Shown: positions 41,103-50,662, counted from the first letter of the stretch. The stretch: DNA of 64,000 nt from an uncultured Prevotellaceae bacterium (GCA_902768785.1 CACXMM010000018.1:1-64000), one strand, 5' to 3'. Made by a program: numbers and translations. Notes: a model not told the origin generated them from the letters alone.

Positions 41103-42923
41103 TTAACATAGGGATTTCCCTATTTCCTCACATTGGGAGGCCAGCCATTCCCGTTCCTCTTCATCAAGATAAGGAGCCAGCTGGTCATATACCCTATGGT
41201 GATAGTCATTCAGCCACCCGATTTCCTCATCCGTCATCAGCGAGAGGTCTATCGGTTCCTTGTCGATAGGGCACAACGTCAGGGGTTCAAACTGGAGGAA
41301 CTCCCCGAAATCAGTCGTTTTGTAAGGAGTCACCAACAACGTATTCTCGATGCGCACGCCGAACTTCCCTTCGAGGTAGATACCTGGCTCGTCCGTCACG
41401 GTCATACCCGTCACCAAGGGGGCCGGCTTATATTCCATTCGAATCTGATGCGGTCCCTCATGCACATTGAGGAAAGCCCCCACCCCATGACCGGTACCAT
41501 GCATATAGTTCAGTCCTTCGCGCCACAAGTCTTTTCGTGCCATCACATCCAACTGTGTACCGCTGACTCCAGAGGGGAACTTCAGGTTCTGCAGCTGCAG
41601 ATGACCTTTCAGTACCAGTGTATAGATATGTCGCTGCTCCTCACTGAGAGGCCCCAGGGCAATGGTACGGGTGATATCGGTCGTACCATCCACATATTGC
41701 GCACCACTGTCGAGCAGCAGCAGGCCCTCCGGCTTCAAGGGCACATCACTCTCGGGCGTTGCCTCATAATGGACAATGGCGCCATGCGCCTGATAGCCCG
41801 CAATGGTATCGAACGAGATACCTTTGAACAAAGGCTGTTCTGCCCGCAGTGACTCCAGTTTCTCTGATACGGAGATCTCCGTATGGTTTCCCGCTTCCAC
41901 CGCCGGCTTCAGCCATTTCAAGAATTTCACGAGTGCGATGCCGTCTTTCAGCATCGCATTCCTAAAACCCCGCGCCTCACTTTCGTTCTTAACGGCTTTC
42001 ATCCATTTGATCGGTGACTCCTCCCGGATGATTTCCCGTCGCACTATATTATATAAGGTATAGTTCACCTCATTGGGGTCGAGCAGGATGTTATATTCGA
42101 AGTAGTCATTCAATCCTTTCTCCACCTGACCATAGTCATCGATATCCACACCCTCATCGTTCAGGTAAGCCCTTACGTCGGCAGGCAGTTTCCCCTTGTC
42201 GATGAACAGCGTCACCTTCGTAGTAGAGATCAGGAGGTACGACACGAACACAGGATTGCAATGCACATCGCTACCTCGCAAGTTCAGTGTCCAGGCTATA
42301 TCATCCAACGAGGCCACCAGCATCCCATCGGCATGTCGTTGACGCAGGGCACGACGGATACGGCTGATCTTCTCATGACAACTCTCCCCCGCATATTCCA
42401 AGGGCTGGATGAACACCTTGTCCTGTGGTACAGCAGGTCGGTCACGCCAGATCACCGCCAAGGGATCGAAGTTGGTACGCAGTGTGATACCTCCTTCTTT
42501 GCGCAGCTCTGCTATCAGTTCCTCCACAGAGGCCGTGGAACTCACCATTCCGTCGATACCAACCTGGGGTGACCGTGTGTCGCGCAGTACCTCACCTAAC
42601 CATCGGGGTATCGAAGGGGTGCCTGCCATCCGCTCCTTCATCAGCACAAAGCCCGTTCCCTGCAACTGCTCTGCCGCCGCGATGAAGTAACGACTGTCCG
42701 TCCACAGGGCAGCCTCATTCAGGGTAACGACAGCCGTTCCCGCTGATCCGTCGAATCCGGATATCCACTCGCGTCCTTTCCAGCGATCGGGCACATATTC
42801 CCCTTGATGAGGATCCGTACTGGGGAAAATGAAGGCATCCAGATGCTCACGTCGCATCACCTCGCGCAGCTCCTCCAACCGTTGGTTCACTTTCTTTATC
42901 CTGTCAGAATGATTCTCGTTCAT
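41103..42923 (-). CDS. pepP: Xaa-Pro aminopeptidase (M24B, aminopeptidase P family)
   Basis: A 606-residue cytoplasmic metallopeptidase that releases N-terminal residues before proline. It has the long three-domain layout of eukaryote-like aminopeptidase P: two creatinase-N domains (about 10-150 and 160-310) and the pita-bread M24 domain (about 315-535), with metal ligands in LLLDSGAQYVDGTTDITRT (two Asp), GTGHGVGAFLNVHEGP (His), TDEPGIYLEGKFGVRIEN (Glu) and a C-terminal domain. Promoter TACCTTTGT is at 42947-42955 on the minus strand. It is monocistronic. Confidence 0.94.
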   Translation of the reverse strand: MNENHSDRIKKVNQRLEELREVMRREHLDAFIFPSTDPHQGEYVPDRWKGREWISGFDGSAGTAVVTLNEAALWTDSRYFIAAAEQLQGTGFVLMKERMAGTPSIPRWLGEVLRDTRSPQVGIDGMVSSTASVEELIAELRKEGGITLRTNFDPLAVIWRDRPAVPQDKVFIQPLEYAGESCHEKISRIRRALRQRHADGMLVASLDDIAWTLNLRGSDVHCNPVFVSYLLISTTKVTLFIDKGKLPADVRAYLNDEGVDIDDYGQVEKGLNDYFEYNILLDPNEVNYTLYNIVRREIIREESPIKWMKAVKNESEARGFRNAMLKDGIALVKFLKWLKPAVEAGNHTEISVSEKLESLRAEQPLFKGISFDTIAGYQAHGAIVHYEATPESDVPLKPEGLLLLDSGAQYVDGTTDITRTIALGPLSEEQRHIYTLVLKGHLQLQNLKFPSGVSGTQLDVMARKDLWREGLNYMHGTGHGVGAFLNVHEGPHQIRMEYKPAPLVTGMTVTDEPGIYLEGKFGVRIENTLLVTPYKTTDFGEFLQFEPLTLCPIDKEPIDLSLMTDEEIGWLNDYHHRVYDQLAPYLDEEEREWLASQCEEIGKSLC

Positions 42924-42970
42924 AGGCTATTTGCAAATTAGACTTTACAAAGGTAGTAAAAAAACGAAAA

Positions 42971-43048
42971 CGAAGAATGAAAAATTAAGAATTATTTTCA
43001 GAAGGGGAACGATTTCTTGCTCCTATATTCTTCATTCTTCAATTTTTA
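42971..43048. repeat. AT-rich foldback upstream of mdh
   Basis: The arms CGAAGAATGAAAAATT and TATTCTTCATTCTTCAATTTTT are imperfect inverted copies around a G-rich centre. It ends next to the mdh promoter box. Confidence 0.5.
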
Positions 43049-43051
43049 TTG

Positions 43052-43060
43052 TATCTTTGC
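43052..43060 (+). promoter_or_regulatory. mdh promoter -7 box
   Basis: TATCTTTGC; leader of about 68 bases to the ATG at 43133. Confidence 0.7.
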
Positions 43061-43132
43061 AACGACATAGGGAAGTATCTCCTTGTCAGAAAATGATAAG
43101 CATTTATTCATCTATTAAATAATAATACAACT

Positions 43133-44125
43133 ATGGCATTTTTAACTAACGAGAAACTGACCATCGTCGGCGCAGCTGGTATGATCGGTTCAAACATGGC
43201 TCAGACAGCCCTGATGATGGGTTTGACAAATGACATCTGCCTTTACGACGTATTCTCACCCGAAGGAGTGGCTGAGGAGATGCGCCAGAGCGGCTTCGAC
43301 GACGTGAAGATTACAGCAACAACTGATGCGGAGGAGGCTTTCAAGAACGCTAAGTACATCATCTCCAGTGGTGGTGCTCCCCGTAAGGCTGGTATGACCC
43401 GTGAGGATCTGCTCGCCGGTAACTGCAAGATTGCTGAGGAACTTGGTCAGAACATCAAGAAATTCTGTCCTGATGTGAAGCATGTGGTGATCATCTTCAA
43501 CCCCGCCGACCTCACTGGTCTGGTGACATTACTCTACTCTGGTCTGAAACCCGGACAGGTTACTACATTGGCTGGTCTCGACACCACCCGTCTGCAGAGC
43601 GCTTTGGCAAAGAAATTCAACGTAATGCAGAACGAGATCACCGGTTGCGCTACTTATGGCGGACATGGTGAGCAGATGGCAGTATTCGGCAGTCATGTGG
43701 AGATCGCAGGCCGTAAGCTGACTGACATCATCGGTACTGCAGAGTTCCCCGCTGAGGAGTGGGAGCAGATGAAGACCGACGTGACCAAGGGCGGTGCCAA
43801 GATTATTGAGCTCCGCGGACGTTCTTCTTTCCAGAGCCCTGCTTATCTCTCTGTGGAGATGATCCGTGCTGCCATGGGCGGTGAGCCTTTCCGCTTCCCT
43901 GTTGGAACCTATGTAAAGACTGACAAGTACGACCACATCATGATGGCCATGAAGACCACCATGACCGCCGATGGTGCCAAGTATGAAGTTCCCCAGGGTC
44001 TTCCCGAGGAGAATGCCAAACTGGATCAGAGCTACGAGCACCTCTGCAAGATGCGCGATGAGCTGGTGACTCTGAACATCGTTCCGCCAATCAGCGAGTG
44101 GAGCAAGATCAATCCGAACCTCTAA
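43133..44125 (+). CDS. mdh: Malate dehydrogenase
   Basis: A 330-residue NAD-dependent malate/lactate dehydrogenase-fold protein interconverting malate and oxaloacetate, needed for the fumarate-succinate branch in these anaerobes. The Rossmann motif is VGAAGMIGSNMAQTA, followed by DICLYDVF, SSGGAPRKAGMTREDLL, the FNPADL segment, LDTTRLQSALA and the catalytic His in CATYGGHGEQM. It differs from the usual MDH1/2 sequences by a longer C-terminus. It is followed 74 bases later by a sigma factor gene without a clear terminator. Confidence 0.92.
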   Translation: MAFLTNEKLTIVGAAGMIGSNMAQTALMMGLTNDICLYDVFSPEGVAEEMRQSGFDDVKITATTDAEEAFKNAKYIISSGGAPRKAGMTREDLLAGNCKIAEELGQNIKKFCPDVKHVVIIFNPADLTGLVTLLYSGLKPGQVTTLAGLDTTRLQSALAKKFNVMQNEITGCATYGGHGEQMAVFGSHVEIAGRKLTDIIGTAEFPAEEWEQMKTDVTKGGAKIIELRGRSSFQSPAYLSVEMIRAAMGGEPFRFPVGTYVKTDKYDHIMMAMKTTMTADGAKYEVPQGLPEENAKLDQSYEHLCKMRDELVTLNIVPPISEWSKINPNL

Positions 44126-44199
44126 TCTTTTTCAAGGAAGAGAAAGAATCATCAAAGGAGTTGGGATGCCCAACTCCTTTTTCTTATCATCACATTCAA

Positions 44200-44691
44200 A
44201 TGAATATAGACCATACTTTCCGCTCCTATTACCGGCCGCTCTGTCTCTATGCCCTGCATTATATAAAAGAGGTGGAGACAGTCGAGGATATTGTGCAAGA
44301 CTGTTTCGTGCGTCTGTTGGAGCACCCGTCTGTGACGAATGAGAAAGCGTGGCTCTATACCACCGTGCGCCATGCCTGCATTGACCGTTTGCGCAAGGAG
44401 AATCCTTTTGCAACGAATATCGAGCCCGCCGACCTGGAAGGGACACTCAGTGATGACGAGGCGAAGGACCGCTCCGTACATGAGGCCGCACTGTGGACCG
44501 CCATCGACAGTCTGCCCCAACGCTGCAGGGAGGTGTTCCTGCTGAGTAAACGCGACGGCAAACGCTACCGTGAGATAGCAGAGGAACTGGGCATCTCGGA
44601 AAAGACTGTGGAGCATCAGGTCAGTAAAGCCTTGAAGACCCTGCGAGGGAAAGTCAGTGACTTCTTCTACTTCCTTTGTTCCCTTGCGTGA
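44200..44691 (+). CDS. FecI-type ECF sigma factor
   Basis: A 163-residue sigma factor. Region 2: FRSYYRPLCLYALHYIKEVETVEDIVQDCFVRLLEH and ACIDRLRKEN; region 4: LPQRCREVFLLSKRDGKRYREIAEELGISEKTVEHQVSKALKTLRG. This is the Bacteroidetes FecI-like type that controls TonB-receptor loci. The ATG at 44200 fits the family start. A TonB receptor, DUF4249 lipoprotein and FecR gene follow, so it should control that group. Confidence 0.93.
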   Translation: MNIDHTFRSYYRPLCLYALHYIKEVETVEDIVQDCFVRLLEHPSVTNEKAWLYTTVRHACIDRLRKENPFATNIEPADLEGTLSDDEAKDRSVHEAALWTAIDSLPQRCREVFLLSKRDGKRYREIAEELGISEKTVEHQVSKALKTLRGKVSDFFYFLCSLA

Positions 44692-44761
44692 TTCTATATG
44701 ATGAGAAAGGTCCCAATGAAACGAGAACGTCCAATCACGAAAAAAATCATCAGATAACATA

Positions 44762-44789
44762 GGGGGAAACCACATTTCATCCGTCATAG
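44762..44789 (+). promoter_or_regulatory. Candidate ECF-dependent promoter before the TonB receptor
   Basis: GGGGGAAAC at 44762-44770 and CCGTCATAGC at 44781-44790 are spaced like the -35/-10 elements seen between fecI and fecR genes in Bacteroidetes. No TAnnTTTGC box is present in this gap. Confidence 0.4.
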
Positions 44790-44855
44790 CTATGACGACA
44801 AAAGGAAAAGGTTGTTACAAAAGCCTTCACCCATGTAGTACCCAAAAGATCTGTT

Positions 44856-47591
44856 ATGATAAAAAAAGGAATGAAACGATTACTATTAGGAACGATGATG
44901 ATCCTACTGCCCCTCGGAGTCTGTGCCCAACAGCACAGTACCCTGAGACGGCAGATGGAACAACTACAGCAGGAACAAGGTATCCATTTCGTGTATGACG
45001 GTTCGTTGAACATCGAGCATCCCTATCAGGGAAAGCCTCTCAAGGGAATGCCCCTCAAGGAAGCCCTACGCGCACTGTTCGGCAATACCGACATCGAATG
45101 GAGCGTGAAAAACCGGTACGTTACCTTGCGCCAGAAGAAGACAAAACCAGTCACCCACCGTAGGAGTCACTCGGAAAAACGACATACCTTGAGCGGATAT
45201 GTGAGGAACGAGAATGGAGAGAGCCTCATCAATGCCACTGTACAATGCGCTACAGCAGCACCGACCGCTACGGCAGCAGGACGATCCACCCATGCCACCA
45301 CCACCAATGCCTATGGATTCTACAGCATGACACTGCCCGAAGGAAACTACGAGGTTGTGGCCTCCTATGTGGGTTATGCCGAGAGACACAAGACAGTGGT
45401 TCTGAAAAAGAACCACCATGAGGACTTTCTGCTGCAAGAGGACAACCAATTAGAGGAAGTGGTGGTGACAGGAAACCTGAACTCACCCGTGCTGACCACA
45501 CAGACAGGGAAGAGGACATTCAGCCACGATGACCTGAACACCGAGTTCGCCCTGCTCTCCTCTCCCGATCTCATCAAGACCCTGCAACGCTCATCGGGTG
45601 TGAGCGAGGGCATCGACGTGGCCTCCGGACTCTATGTGCACGGCGGCAATGACGATGAGAACCTGTTCCTCTTAGACGGGACATCAATGTACACCGTGAA
45701 CCACGCCATCGGTCTGTTCTCTGCTTTCAACACCGACGTGGTGAAGAATGTGGATTTCTACAAGAGCGGCTTTCCCGCCCGATATGGCGGCAGACTCTCC
45801 TCGGTGACCGATGTACGTACCAATGACGGTGACATGCGCCATACCCACGGCAGCTACAGCATCGGTCTCATCGACGGGCGTTTTCAGATAGAAGGTCCCA
45901 TCAAGACCCAAAAGGAACAGCGGATGATGGAGCGCGGCGAGATCAGCCACTACAGCACCAGTTATAATTTCGGACTGCGCCGGTCGTGGCTGGACGTGAT
46001 CTCAGAACCCGTGTTCTTCATCGTGAACAAGAAGAAGGATGAGAAAATCAAGATCCATTACTTCCTGCACGACCTGAACGGAAAGATCACCCATGTGTTC
46101 AACGACCGTAGCTGGGCATATTTCAGCATCTATTCATCGAAGGACATGCTGAAATCCAGCTACTACTGGGATGATACCAACAGGGATACGGACAAGGATC
46201 ATCCTTTTCACGACATCGAGGACGACAAGACCCACTTGTCATGGGGCAACCTGAACATGGCACTGAACTGGAACTACCAACTCAGGCCGAACCTCTTTGC
46301 GAACTTCAGTGCTGTCTATACCCACAACCGCAGTGTATATGAATACTTCGATGACTGGCGATACGGACAGGAAGGGAACATGTCGATCGATCATATCGAC
46401 CGCGTTTACCGCTCCACGATCTACGATGCCACCCTTCGGGCAGATATCGATTACCGTCCGGGCACACGACACCATATCCGTTATGGCGGTGACTTCACCT
46501 GGCACGATTTCCGGCCTCAGACACAAAGCCGGCACGACTTCGTGGGTAATGAGAAGCAGCAGATGGATTCCATCAAGACCGACAGCCGCAACCACCAACG
46601 GGCACAAGAGCTGAACCTCTATGCCGAAGACGAGATGCGCCTGACCGACCGCTGGAGTATGAATATCGGCATGCATGCCACCCTGTTCTGTATTCCGGGC
46701 AAGACCTTCTTCCTCGTAGATCCCCGCGCAGCCATGAAATATCAGGTGAGCAACAACACATCAGTGAAACTCTCGTTCACGAAGATGACACAGGCCATCC
46801 ACCGCATGAGCAGCACCTATCTGAGTATGCCCACCGACTACTGGGTGCCTACCACGGCACGACTTAAACCCATGCAATCGTTCCAAGTGGCAGCGGGACT
46901 ATACTCCCAAGTCAGCAGCCACTGGTTTGCCTCGATAGAGGGATACTACAAGCTCTCTACACACATGCTGCAATATACGAACTACAACAGTCTGACCCCC
47001 CCTGCCAAGCACTGGGATAACTTTGTGATGGATGGCAAAGGACTGTTCTACGGTATCGAAGCCGACGTGCGCTATCATGACCCACGTTTCGACCTCGAAG
47101 GCTCTTACACCCTGTCGTGGAACAAGCGGAAGTTTGACGATTTCTATCCCCACTGGTTTTATGACAAGTTCGACAACCGTCATAAGATCAACCTCACGGG
47201 AAGGATGAAGATCAGCAGTAAGGCAGAGATGTATGCAGGGTGGACCTGTCATACCGGCTATCACATGACACTGCCGACACAATATACGCTGATGCCCAAC
47301 CTGCCCGCTGGATACCATGCCAACATCGATCACTGGGAGGCGGATTACAACTACGAGAAGCCCAACAACGTGACCATGCCCACCTACCATCGTTTAGATG
47401 TGGGGGTTAACCTTCACCACACCACGAAACAGGGTCATGAGCGGATATGGAACATCAGCGTATATAATGCCTATTGCCGACTCAATGCCATGTTCGTGGA
47501 AACAGATCAGAAGAAAGACGGCACACCTTATATCAAAAGCCGCGGTTTCATCCCCATCATCCCCACAGCCAGCTATACCATCAAATTCTAA
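44856..47591 (+). CDS. TonB-dependent outer membrane receptor (STN + CarboxypepD_reg + plug)
   Basis: A 911-residue receptor. A signal peptide (about 1-25, GVCAQ) precedes an STN (FecA-type signalling) domain at about 28-95 (LRRQMEQLQQEQGIHFVYDGS), a carboxypeptidase-regulatory-like domain (about 110-200, LSGYVRNENGESLINATV, TTNAYGFYSMTLPEGNYEV), the plug (QLEEVVVTG at about 203; GLYVHGGNDDENLFLLDG) and a 22-strand barrel ending TASYTIKF. The STN domain shows it can signal to a FecR/FecI pair, and both are present in this locus. The substrate is unknown. Confidence 0.94.
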   Translation: MIKKGMKRLLLGTMMILLPLGVCAQQHSTLRRQMEQLQQEQGIHFVYDGSLNIEHPYQGKPLKGMPLKEALRALFGNTDIEWSVKNRYVTLRQKKTKPVTHRRSHSEKRHTLSGYVRNENGESLINATVQCATAAPTATAAGRSTHATTTNAYGFYSMTLPEGNYEVVASYVGYAERHKTVVLKKNHHEDFLLQEDNQLEEVVVTGNLNSPVLTTQTGKRTFSHDDLNTEFALLSSPDLIKTLQRSSGVSEGIDVASGLYVHGGNDDENLFLLDGTSMYTVNHAIGLFSAFNTDVVKNVDFYKSGFPARYGGRLSSVTDVRTNDGDMRHTHGSYSIGLIDGRFQIEGPIKTQKEQRMMERGEISHYSTSYNFGLRRSWLDVISEPVFFIVNKKKDEKIKIHYFLHDLNGKITHVFNDRSWAYFSIYSSKDMLKSSYYWDDTNRDTDKDHPFHDIEDDKTHLSWGNLNMALNWNYQLRPNLFANFSAVYTHNRSVYEYFDDWRYGQEGNMSIDHIDRVYRSTIYDATLRADIDYRPGTRHHIRYGGDFTWHDFRPQTQSRHDFVGNEKQQMDSIKTDSRNHQRAQELNLYAEDEMRLTDRWSMNIGMHATLFCIPGKTFFLVDPRAAMKYQVSNNTSVKLSFTKMTQAIHRMSSTYLSMPTDYWVPTTARLKPMQSFQVAAGLYSQVSSHWFASIEGYYKLSTHMLQYTNYNSLTPPAKHWDNFVMDGKGLFYGIEADVRYHDPRFDLEGSYTLSWNKRKFDDFYPHWFYDKFDNRHKINLTGRMKISSKAEMYAGWTCHTGYHMTLPTQYTLMPNLPAGYHANIDHWEADYNYEKPNNVTMPTYHRLDVGVNLHHTTKQGHERIWNISVYNAYCRLNAMFVETDQKKDGTPYIKSRGFIPIIPTASYTIKF

Positions 47592-47621
47592 CAACATTTG
47601 AAAAGACAAGAAGGAAAAGAT

Positions 47622-48968
47622 ATGAGAAAGATTCTTCCAATACTGGTCACGACAGGCATCGCCCTGCAGTTTTGCTCCTGCGAGAACAACTTAGATGTGG
47701 AGATTCTCAAAGGACAGCCCAAATTAGTAGTGTACTGTTTCCCAAGCACAGAACACGACACCACCATCATCGACCTCAGCAGCAGTCTTCCGGCAAGCAG
47801 TAATGTGAAACAGGTTAAAGCAGAGAGATTCGCAGTAAAAGGCGCCACTATCACCTATCGGCTGAACGGCGAAGAGTTACCTGTGATGTTCGCCAAGGAA
47901 TCTACAGGATACGTTCCGGCAGGGAAATATTACGTGGTTGCCGACCATCATAGCGATGACCACATAAGCATTGAGGCCTCAGCGGAAGGGTATCCCACCA
48001 TCCACGCACAGACAACAATTCCCAAGGCTCCAAAGATTGAGAAGGTAACATCCCTTCCCGACCACCGTAAATCTTCTACCGGTATCCAACGGCTGGTCAC
48101 CTTGGCCGATGATCCACATACCGACGACTACTACGCTGTGGGCTATGAGAATATCTATTACCAGCGGGAAATTGTTGCAGAGGAGCCGGAGACTGTCTAT
48201 GGCGACCCTGTGCGGAAGGTGTATAACAATACCGTCGATATTGAGGATGAGCCGGCCCTCACCCCGGGTAATTCGCTCGATGACTTCTTCGAATACGACA
48301 ATGACTACTACCAGGATTTCTATCTCTTTAGTGACAACACCTTCACAGACAGCGAATACACCCTGCGGCTGAATGCCACCGACATCGAGCAGTTCTTGGA
48401 CAACAGTGTCACACGCAAAGGATATTGTGTCAAACTCTATAAGATCTCTCCTGAGTACTACCGCTTCGTCAAGTCACTAAACGACATGAAGAACAACTTC
48501 CTGGGTGAGTACGGTCTGGCTCCCTTCTCCCCCACACTTAACAACGTGGAGGGGGGACTGGGATGTGTAGGCGGCTATAGCATGGCCACATACGAAGAGA
48601 CCAACTTGTATGAACCCATCCGCGTGAATCAGGAAGCATACTACTGCGACCTGAATGCCCATTGTTTCCAGTTCGAGCTGAAGAACTATGACAACTGGCA
48701 GATCGCACAACTGCAAAGTTATGGTTCTACCGATATTTCTTTTTATGGCAGTGAGTACAGCTTAGGGCCATCATCATTCAGTTGTAACTGGTGCAAGGCG
48801 GTGATTCCTGACAACCAGCCAAAGATCCTCCAGGTGGAGATACAACCTGTTCCGGAGGAGAAACGATCGAAGGATTACTACCGCTTTGTCTCACTGATCA
48901 TGAAAGCGGGCGAACGAACTGTCAGTCTGTCGATTGTACAGACATGGAACGGTGGAAGATATTGGTAA
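47622..48968 (+). CDS. DUF4249 lipoprotein (TonB receptor partner)
   Basis: A 448-residue lipoprotein of the DUF4249 family, usually encoded right after a TonB receptor of this type. The signal is LQFCSC with lipobox Cys; the protein is beta-rich with an Ig-like N-terminal half (LVVYCFPSTEHDTTIIDLSSSLPAS, GATITYRLNGEELP) and a C-terminal half with YYRFVKSLNDMKNNFLGEYGLAPFSPTLNNVEGGLGCVGGYS, a DUF4249 hallmark. By analogy to SusD-like partners it may help to capture the ligand at the surface. It begins 30 bases after the receptor stop. Confidence 0.88.
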   Translation: MRKILPILVTTGIALQFCSCENNLDVEILKGQPKLVVYCFPSTEHDTTIIDLSSSLPASSNVKQVKAERFAVKGATITYRLNGEELPVMFAKESTGYVPAGKYYVVADHHSDDHISIEASAEGYPTIHAQTTIPKAPKIEKVTSLPDHRKSSTGIQRLVTLADDPHTDDYYAVGYENIYYQREIVAEEPETVYGDPVRKVYNNTVDIEDEPALTPGNSLDDFFEYDNDYYQDFYLFSDNTFTDSEYTLRLNATDIEQFLDNSVTRKGYCVKLYKISPEYYRFVKSLNDMKNNFLGEYGLAPFSPTLNNVEGGLGCVGGYSMATYEETNLYEPIRVNQEAYYCDLNAHCFQFELKNYDNWQIAQLQSYGSTDISFYGSEYSLGPSSFSCNWCKAVIPDNQPKILQVEIQPVPEEKRSKDYYRFVSLIMKAGERTVSLSIVQTWNGGRYW

Positions 48969-49006
48969 CCGAATGCCACGAATAAAGAATCTTAACCTTT
49001 AACGAC

Positions 49007-49705
49007 ATGATTAAAGAACGGAAAGATAATAGTCTCGACTTCGTGATGCACTTTTACGAAGAGGGCAGGTTAGACACAAGGAAGGCACTGCGGAAGGTGA
49101 AGCAACACGCAAAATGCCCAGTGGCCCATATCATCACATGGCGGCAGAGGATAGCCATCGCTGCCTCACTGCTACTGTTGCTCTGTGGGGGAGGCTACCT
49201 CTATTGGAACAGCCATCGGCAGGTTCTGTTAGCTGCCAACGAGAAGGCTCAGCTGTTTATCCTGCCCGACAATACCCATGTCACCCTATCGCCCCACTCC
49301 ACCTTATTATATAATAAAGGGGATGACAGGACAGTGACATTAGACGGCAAAGCCTATTTCGAGGTGCACCGAGATGAACAACATCCCTTCACTATCAGTA
49401 ATGACATGGCACGAATACAAGTCCTGGGAACGAAGTTCCAAGTAAGAGGCAGCAACGGATCGCAGAAAGTCACGGAGGTGTTTGTCACGGAGGGAAAGGT
49501 GGCATTCTCTGCTATCGAGACAGGTCAACAGGGACTGATCCTGACACACGGCATGAAAGCCCGTCTCCTTCCCGGAGAGGATCATCCACAGCTGATCACC
49601 GCCGGTAGCATCAACCAAGTGGCATGGGCCACCGGCCTGTTCCACTTCAACAACACTCCCCTGACAGAAGTGTTAGCCGACTTAGCGCAGTTCTATCATG
49701 TGTGA
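49007..49705 (+). CDS. FecR-family anti-sigma factor, C-terminally truncated
   Basis: A 232-residue FecR-like protein: cytoplasmic N-terminus (1-45), one membrane helix (about 47-67, IAIAASLLLLLCGGGYLYW), then the periplasmic FecR domain (about 80-175, LPDNTHVTLSPHSTLLYN, LDGKAYFEVHRDEQHPFTISN, VLGTKFQVRG). The typical C-terminal DUF4974 domain begins (NNTPLTEVLADLAQFYHV) and is cut by a TGA at 49703-49705. The rest of that domain is found just downstream in another frame. The protein could still hold the sigma factor but is likely deaf to the receptor. In most loci fecR follows fecI directly; here it comes after the receptor and DUF4249 genes. Confidence 0.88.
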   Translation: MIKERKDNSLDFVMHFYEEGRLDTRKALRKVKQHAKCPVAHIITWRQRIAIAASLLLLLCGGGYLYWNSHRQVLLAANEKAQLFILPDNTHVTLSPHSTLLYNKGDDRTVTLDGKAYFEVHRDEQHPFTISNDMARIQVLGTKFQVRGSNGSQKVTEVFVTEGKVAFSAIETGQQGLILTHGMKARLLPGEDHPQLITAGSINQVAWATGLFHFNNTPLTEVLADLAQFYHV

Positions 49706-49794
49706 GTGGCGACTTCGAGACCGACAGTCTGGAGGAGATCCTCACACTCATCGAACAGGTGCTGGAAGTGAGGATTATAAGAGATGAAAGATGA
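49702..49794 (+). pseudogene. Out-of-frame remainder of the FecR C-terminal domain
   Basis: The frame starting at 49702 reads VSGDFETDSLEEILTLIEQ, the usual end of the FecR DUF4974 domain, then a short tail to the TGA at 49792-49794. About a dozen family residues between FYHV and the GDF motif are missing, so a deletion plus frameshift is more likely than a single-base error. Confidence 0.8.
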
Positions 49795-49838
49795 GAGATG
49801 AGAGATGAGAGATAAGAAATGAGAAATGAGAGATATGA
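49783..49838. repeat. 7-bp tandem repeat GATGAGA
   Basis: Eight units of 7 bases (GATGAAA, GATGAGA three times, GATAAGA, AATGAGA twice, GATATGA). It starts inside the end of the FecR remnant and fills the gap to the next gene. Confidence 0.85.
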
Positions 49839-49871
49839 TAACCATTATGAGAATATGAAAGGATGTAAAAG

Positions 49872-50585
49872 ATGAGAAGAAGATGGATGATGGTGATGGC
49901 AGGAATGTTGTTCTTCCTGCCTACCTTGGCACAGGAAGAGCCTTGGCGGAACAACGGATCGTTCGATATTGGCTTTGCCGCTGATGCATGGAACATCGAG
50001 TTAGGATACAACCGTATGCTGACCCCCTTCATGGGAGCCGGCATCGGACTGATGATCGACAACGAATACGACAGTAGCGGTCTGATGGACTATCTAATGG
50101 AGAGCTTGTCGGACAACAATTCCTATGACAGTTATGATGAGGATCGTATCATGCGACTGAGCCTCATCCCACAGCTCACCTTGCGCACTCCTACCCTGCG
50201 GCTCAGCAGGAAAACGGATCCGGGAGACGGTCTGCTGCTACAGGTGCAGCCGGGCATCATGCTCAGTTTCCCCGTCAACGAGACAGAAGAGGTGCCCGAC
50301 TACCGTGCTGTCCCACAGATACCAAAGGGCAAAACGGGGTACCACTACTATACTCTGCCCACGGTACGGGTGAAGAATGAGAACGGACACTGGTGCTACT
50401 GGCGGCTTCGTGCTGCACTGGGCTATCAGTTAGGAGCCGGTTTCCTCTATGTGGCCTACAGCGTGTCGAACTACAGTATCTACGACAGCCGTCGTAACAT
50501 CCGTCTCGACGGAAAACCCATCCACGACTACCCCAAACATCGGTTGACACATACCGTGTCGGTAGGGTTCAACATCGCATTTTAA
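49872..50585 (+). CDS. Outer membrane beta-barrel protein
   Basis: A 237-residue protein with signal peptide (about 1-20, LPTLAQ). Strands alternate with turns (SFDIGFAADAWNIELGYNRML, GAGIGLMIDNEYD, LSLIPQLTLRTPTLRL, GDGLLLQVQPGIMLSF, WRLRAALGYQLGAGFLYVAYSV) and the last strand HTVSVGFNIAF ends in an aromatic residue, the usual outer-membrane barrel signal. This suggests an 8- to 10-strand barrel. It closes the FecI-TonB locus and may belong to the same regulon. No family name is recognised. Confidence 0.8.
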   Translation: MRRRWMMVMAGMLFFLPTLAQEEPWRNNGSFDIGFAADAWNIELGYNRMLTPFMGAGIGLMIDNEYDSSGLMDYLMESLSDNNSYDSYDEDRIMRLSLIPQLTLRTPTLRLSRKTDPGDGLLLQVQPGIMLSFPVNETEEVPDYRAVPQIPKGKTGYHYYTLPTVRVKNENGHWCYWRLRAALGYQLGAGFLYVAYSVSNYSIYDSRRNIRLDGKPIHDYPKHRLTHTVSVGFNIAF

Positions 50586-50653
50586 TCGATCAAGAGCTTC
50601 CGCATACGAAACAAATAAGCACACAATTATTTGCTTTTGTGCTCGTTTATTTA

Positions 50654-50662
50654 TACCTTTGC
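50654..50662 (+). promoter_or_regulatory. Promoter -7 box of the hexapeptide-repeat gene
   Basis: TACCTTTGC, 51 bases before the ATG at 50714. Confidence 0.7.
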
